DNA from: Bifidobacterium catulorum
Lineage (GTDB): Bacteria; Actinomycetota; Actinomycetes; Actinomycetales; Bifidobacteriaceae
NCBI RefSeq assembly: GCF_003129925.1
Contig: NZ_QFFN01000008.1
Coordinates: 23,624-87,623 of the forward strand
Reading direction: 5' to 3'
DNA length: 64,000 bases
Below are positions 62,008-64,000 of this stretch, piece by piece. Both the position numbers and the translations under genes were made by a program. Numbering within the stretch: the stretch's first letter is position 1; the number at the start of each line of letters is the position of its first letter. Below the pieces are notes generated by a model, which did no database searches, was not told where the DNA came from, and worked only from the letters and a program-made list of their open reading frames with translations.

Positions 62008-62646
62008 GTGTTCATGGGCATCGAATACCTCGCCATATTCTGCTGCGGATTATCGGGCGGCCTGTCCGCGGTCAAAAAACAATACGACCTGTTCGCGATT
62101 CTTGTAGCCGCATGGATGACCTCCCTTGGCGGGGGTATCATCCGAGATGTTCTTCTCGGTGCGCTTCCGCCGGTAGGTATCGCCGACAAGGGTCTGGTGC
62201 TTACGACGTTGATGTCCGGCGTCGTCGTCGCGGTCGCTCATCCGGAGATAGAACATCTGCGCTGGTCCATGATCATCACCGACGCCATGGGGTTGGGGCT
62301 GTTCGCGGTCAACGGTACGGCGAAATCGTTGGCCTACGGCATGTCCGGCATGGTGTCGGTGTTTCTTGGCATGTTCACCGCGCTCGCCGGTGGTCTGATT
62401 CGAGACATGATCCTCAGCGAAGTACCCGCGGTCATTCGAGACCGGCATTGGTATGCCGTCCCCTCATTCGTGGGATGTGTACTGACGGTGTTCGTTTATC
62501 GTACCGTTTCGCATCGGGCATGGGGTTTGGATGTCGAAATGGCGCTGGATGTGGCCGTTGTCGTGCTGGTCGTCGTGCTGCGCGTGCTGTCCGTCCGTTT
62601 CGACATCACCCTGCCCGGTGCGATGCGGCGGGGCGAATCAGTTTAA
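62008..62646 (+). CDS. TRIC-type/UPF0126 cation channel family protein
   Basis: 212 residues. Seven hydrophobic segments with an internal repeat of about 85 residues. The glycine-rich hallmark is present twice: SLGGGIIRDVLLGALPP and ALAGGLIRDMILSEVP. Prokaryotic TRIC channels conduct monovalent cations such as K+ through this pore, so this could be a third element of K+ handling here; some relatives have been linked to glycine. GTG 62008 is seven bases after GGGAGG; ATG 62014 is the alternative. Confidence 0.9.
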   Translation: MFMGIEYLAIFCCGLSGGLSAVKKQYDLFAILVAAWMTSLGGGIIRDVLLGALPPVGIADKGLVLTTLMSGVVVAVAHPEIEHLRWSMIITDAMGLGLFAVNGTAKSLAYGMSGMVSVFLGMFTALAGGLIRDMILSEVPAVIRDRHWYAVPSFVGCVLTVFVYRTVSHRAWGLDVEMALDVAVVVLVVVLRVLSVRFDITLPGAMRRGESV

Positions 62647-62672
62647 AGCAGAACGGTGCGCCCGCCCAAGGT

Positions 62673-63659
62673 CTACTTCCACGGAACATAGAACAAGGGG
62701 CCGGATTGTTTATGATTATTCATGCTGTATTCGGCGAATCCATCGCAAAGATTAATTAGTGTAGCCAATAGTGCGGTCAGTTCACGGCAATCGGTCCCAG
62801 GAATATACAGCCGTATATTCCTCCGTATCCGGGAGCTTAGCTGAAGCGCAGCATCCGCTGCGTGTTTTCTGGCTTCTTCGCTCTGTGTTGCGATAAGAAA
62901 AGCGCAGAGTAGCGATGCGAAATCATAGGCGAGTTGCGATTTTTTGATGACACTACCTGTTGGCGTCGGAATAGAGTTGTTAAAAAGTGCTTTAAGGCAT
63001 GAATCAATATATTCGGTGCGAGGTGCGTTTCTTCTGGGGACTCCGATTAAGAGACAAGTGTTATGCGCAGCTGCGTTGCGCAAGCGTCTTACGCTACCGA
63101 ATAGCTTAGTGAGATGGTCTTTTTTCTGTAGGGTTGCTAGGTAGTCTTTGTAAGCATTGAACAAGGCTGAGAGGTCGAAAATCTCCCAAAGATTCCAGAT
63201 TTCCGGTTCGGAAAGATAAGACCGGATATAGTCCTCCGTATAAGGCGAATGGGAAAATTTCTTAGATCGGTCGCGAAAATCCGCTTCGCCTTCGAACACA
63301 TATTCTTGCCTGGGATCGATTAAGTTTGCCACGGCATAGCCATCATGCTGAGCATCCAGCATAAGTAAATGATTGAATCTCAGTTTGAGGTCATGTTCAA
63401 CGCGGCCGGCAATGTAGCCGCAAAAAAGGCGCAGTTGGTAGTCGACAGACGCTAGATCGGCCAAGTGCGCAAAATCCACTCCCTGGTATTCTCCTTCTTC
63501 CCACCGAAAATTGATGCGAAAGCGCTTGATTTTAAATAGATTGATGCGATGGTCTAGATATTCTTTAGCCTGTGTTTCATTAAAGATTTGGAATTGAACG
63601 CCGTCCGCCTTCAGATTTTGAATCTGCTCGTTCAACGCATTGCCATACTCATTCGGCAA
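62673..63659 (-). CDS. Abi-like protein with HEPN-type motif
   Basis: About 328 residues. The start is taken as TTG 63659, eight bases after AGGAGG; a GTG at 63698 lies inside a hairpin and lacks a site. The sequence follows the Abi_2/AbiD-AbiF pattern: an N-terminal KADGVQFQIFNETQAKEYL, FRINFRWEEG, LRLRFNHLL-like LKLRFNHLLML, a central SEPEIWNLWEIFDLSAL, and RRLRNAAAHNTCLL, where R(N)xxxH is the HEPN RNase motif. Proteins of this kind abort phage infection by RNA cleavage. Base composition is clearly more AT-rich than the surroundings, consistent with transfer. An ISL3-type element lies just upstream. Confidence 0.8.
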   Translation of the reverse strand: MPNEYGNALNEQIQNLKADGVQFQIFNETQAKEYLDHRINLFKIKRFRINFRWEEGEYQGVDFAHLADLASVDYQLRLFCGYIAGRVEHDLKLRFNHLLMLDAQHDGYAVANLIDPRQEYVFEGEADFRDRSKKFSHSPYTEDYIRSYLSEPEIWNLWEIFDLSALFNAYKDYLATLQKKDHLTKLFGSVRRLRNAAAHNTCLLIGVPRRNAPRTEYIDSCLKALFNNSIPTPTGSVIKKSQLAYDFASLLCAFLIATQSEEARKHAADAALQLSSRIRRNIRLYIPGTDCRELTALLATLINLCDGFAEYSMNNHKQSGPLFYVPWK

Positions 63660-63682
63660 AGGAACTTCCTCCTGCAAATAAA

Positions 63683-63721
63683 CTGATGGGGCGTCCACTG
63701 GAATCAGTGCCGCCCCATCAG
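63683..63721. promoter_or_regulatory. Nested inverted repeat upstream of the Abi-like gene
   Basis: CTGATGGGGC (63683-63692) pairs with GCCCCATCAG (63712-63721), and CACTG (63696-63700) with CAGTG (63705-63709) inside. On the minus strand it is followed by TTTATTTG and then the AGGAGG of the Abi-like gene, so it could be an upstream terminator, an attenuator in the leader, or a mobile-element scar. Confidence 0.5.
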
Positions 63722-63840
63722 TAGAAAAACCGCATCTACAAGCTATAACCGTTGAGTATGCAGAATCTCCTTTTGACGTTGTAGTGCCAGTATATTGCCA
63801 TTGCTGGACACATCTTCGATATTTCTCCGTATGAATTTAT

Positions 63841-64000
63841 GGCTCTTCGGGTGTTTGTGTGGGTGTGGATCACTGGTCCGGCCTGCTGGTTATTGGCGTC
63901 CGGGGAGTTGTAGGTCGAGTCCGCCGCATTTGAGCATGACGAGGCTGATGAGGTTGTCGAGGTTGCGGTAGCCGTAGCCGATCTTGATGGTGGTCTTGAT
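63841..64000 (-). mobile_element. ISL3-type insertion sequence, end portion (partial)
   Basis: GGCTCTTCGGGTGTTTGTGT at 63841 matches the GGCTCTT start usual for ISL3 inverted repeats. The transposase C-terminus begins about 50 bases inside. The other end is outside the window. The eight bases GAATTTAT just before could be a target duplication, which cannot be checked here. Confidence 0.7.
63890..64000 (-). CDS. ISL3 family transposase, C-terminal fragment (cut by window edge)
   Basis: The last 36 codons read IKTTIKIGYGYRNLDNLISL, then VMLKCGGLDLQLPGRQ and stop (TAA at 63890-63892). The GYGYRNLDN motif near the end is typical for ISL3 transposases of actinobacteria. Only the end is in the window. 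Confidence 0.75.
   Translation of the reverse strand: MKTTIKIGYGYRNLDNLISLVMLKCGGLDLQLPGRQ

Overview
The window reads as a chromosomal segment of a high-GC actinobacterium, most likely a Bifidobacterium. The basis is base composition and codon use, paired YhgE/Pip-type membrane proteins, a ppk gene beside a Nudix/histidine-phosphatase (MutT1-like) gene, metG followed by tatD, a GCS2-type glutamate-cysteine ligase, and many genes whose start codon lies 6 to 8 bases after a -10-like hexamer, as expected for leaderless transcripts. The species is not fixed by anything I can see.

Layout. 1-16.3 kb: a cut-off zinc-ribbon membrane protein, recQ with a Gly/Arg-rich tail, a DUF4186 gene, a proline-rich surface protein, a leftward operon of two YhgE/Pip proteins plus a TetR regulator behind a 17-bp operator array, a second surface protein related to the first, a DUF559 nuclease gene enclosed by perfect 32-bp inverted repeats, another low-complexity membrane protein, a PLP aminotransferase and a methyltransferase full of in-frame minisatellites. 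16.4-25.3 kb: a complete kdpFABC-DE potassium uptake locus, preceded by a large leader hairpin and a 30-residue ORF overlapping kdpF. 25.3-33 kb: tRNA-Lys, a conserved hypothetical, mutT1-like, ppk1, divergent rsmI, then a coupled pair (AbiEi-like and leucine-rich-variant). 33-42.2 kb: a small DnaA-box cluster, metG, two tandem look-alike candidate small RNAs, tatD, kup, a class II amidotransferase, a 5 x 51-bp repeat array and a glutamate-cysteine ligase.

42.3-54.2 kb: a CDF metal exporter, an ABC pair whose ATPase has lost its catalytic motifs, an HD phosphohydrolase whose end runs into 32-bp tandem hairpins, a DUF4012 surface protein, a PfpI/DJ-1 protein, an unknown gene, a gene-poor stretch holding a tRNA-Ser-like relic, and an Rrf2 regulator divergent from a quinone-oxidoreductase/SDR pair. 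54.3-64 kb: a DUF3800 gene with an IS607-type element (serine recombinase plus intact TnpB) directly upstream, a promoter-terminator small RNA unit, a self-regulated MarR/membrane-protein operon, tRNA-Ser, a PfkB-family protein lacking its catalytic Asp, ugd, a TRIC-type channel, an AT-richer Abi/HEPN-like gene and the end of an ISL3-type transposon.

How it fits together. Potassium supply is covered twice (inducible Kdp with its own KdpDE two-component pair, and constitutive-type Kup). Two regulators (TetR, MarR) sit in operons with membrane proteins and have visible palindromic operators at their own promoters. Accessory DNA is concentrated at 11.4-12.4, 25.4, 51-51.7 and 54.3-64 kb. Function calls rest on reading motifs; no database search was possible.
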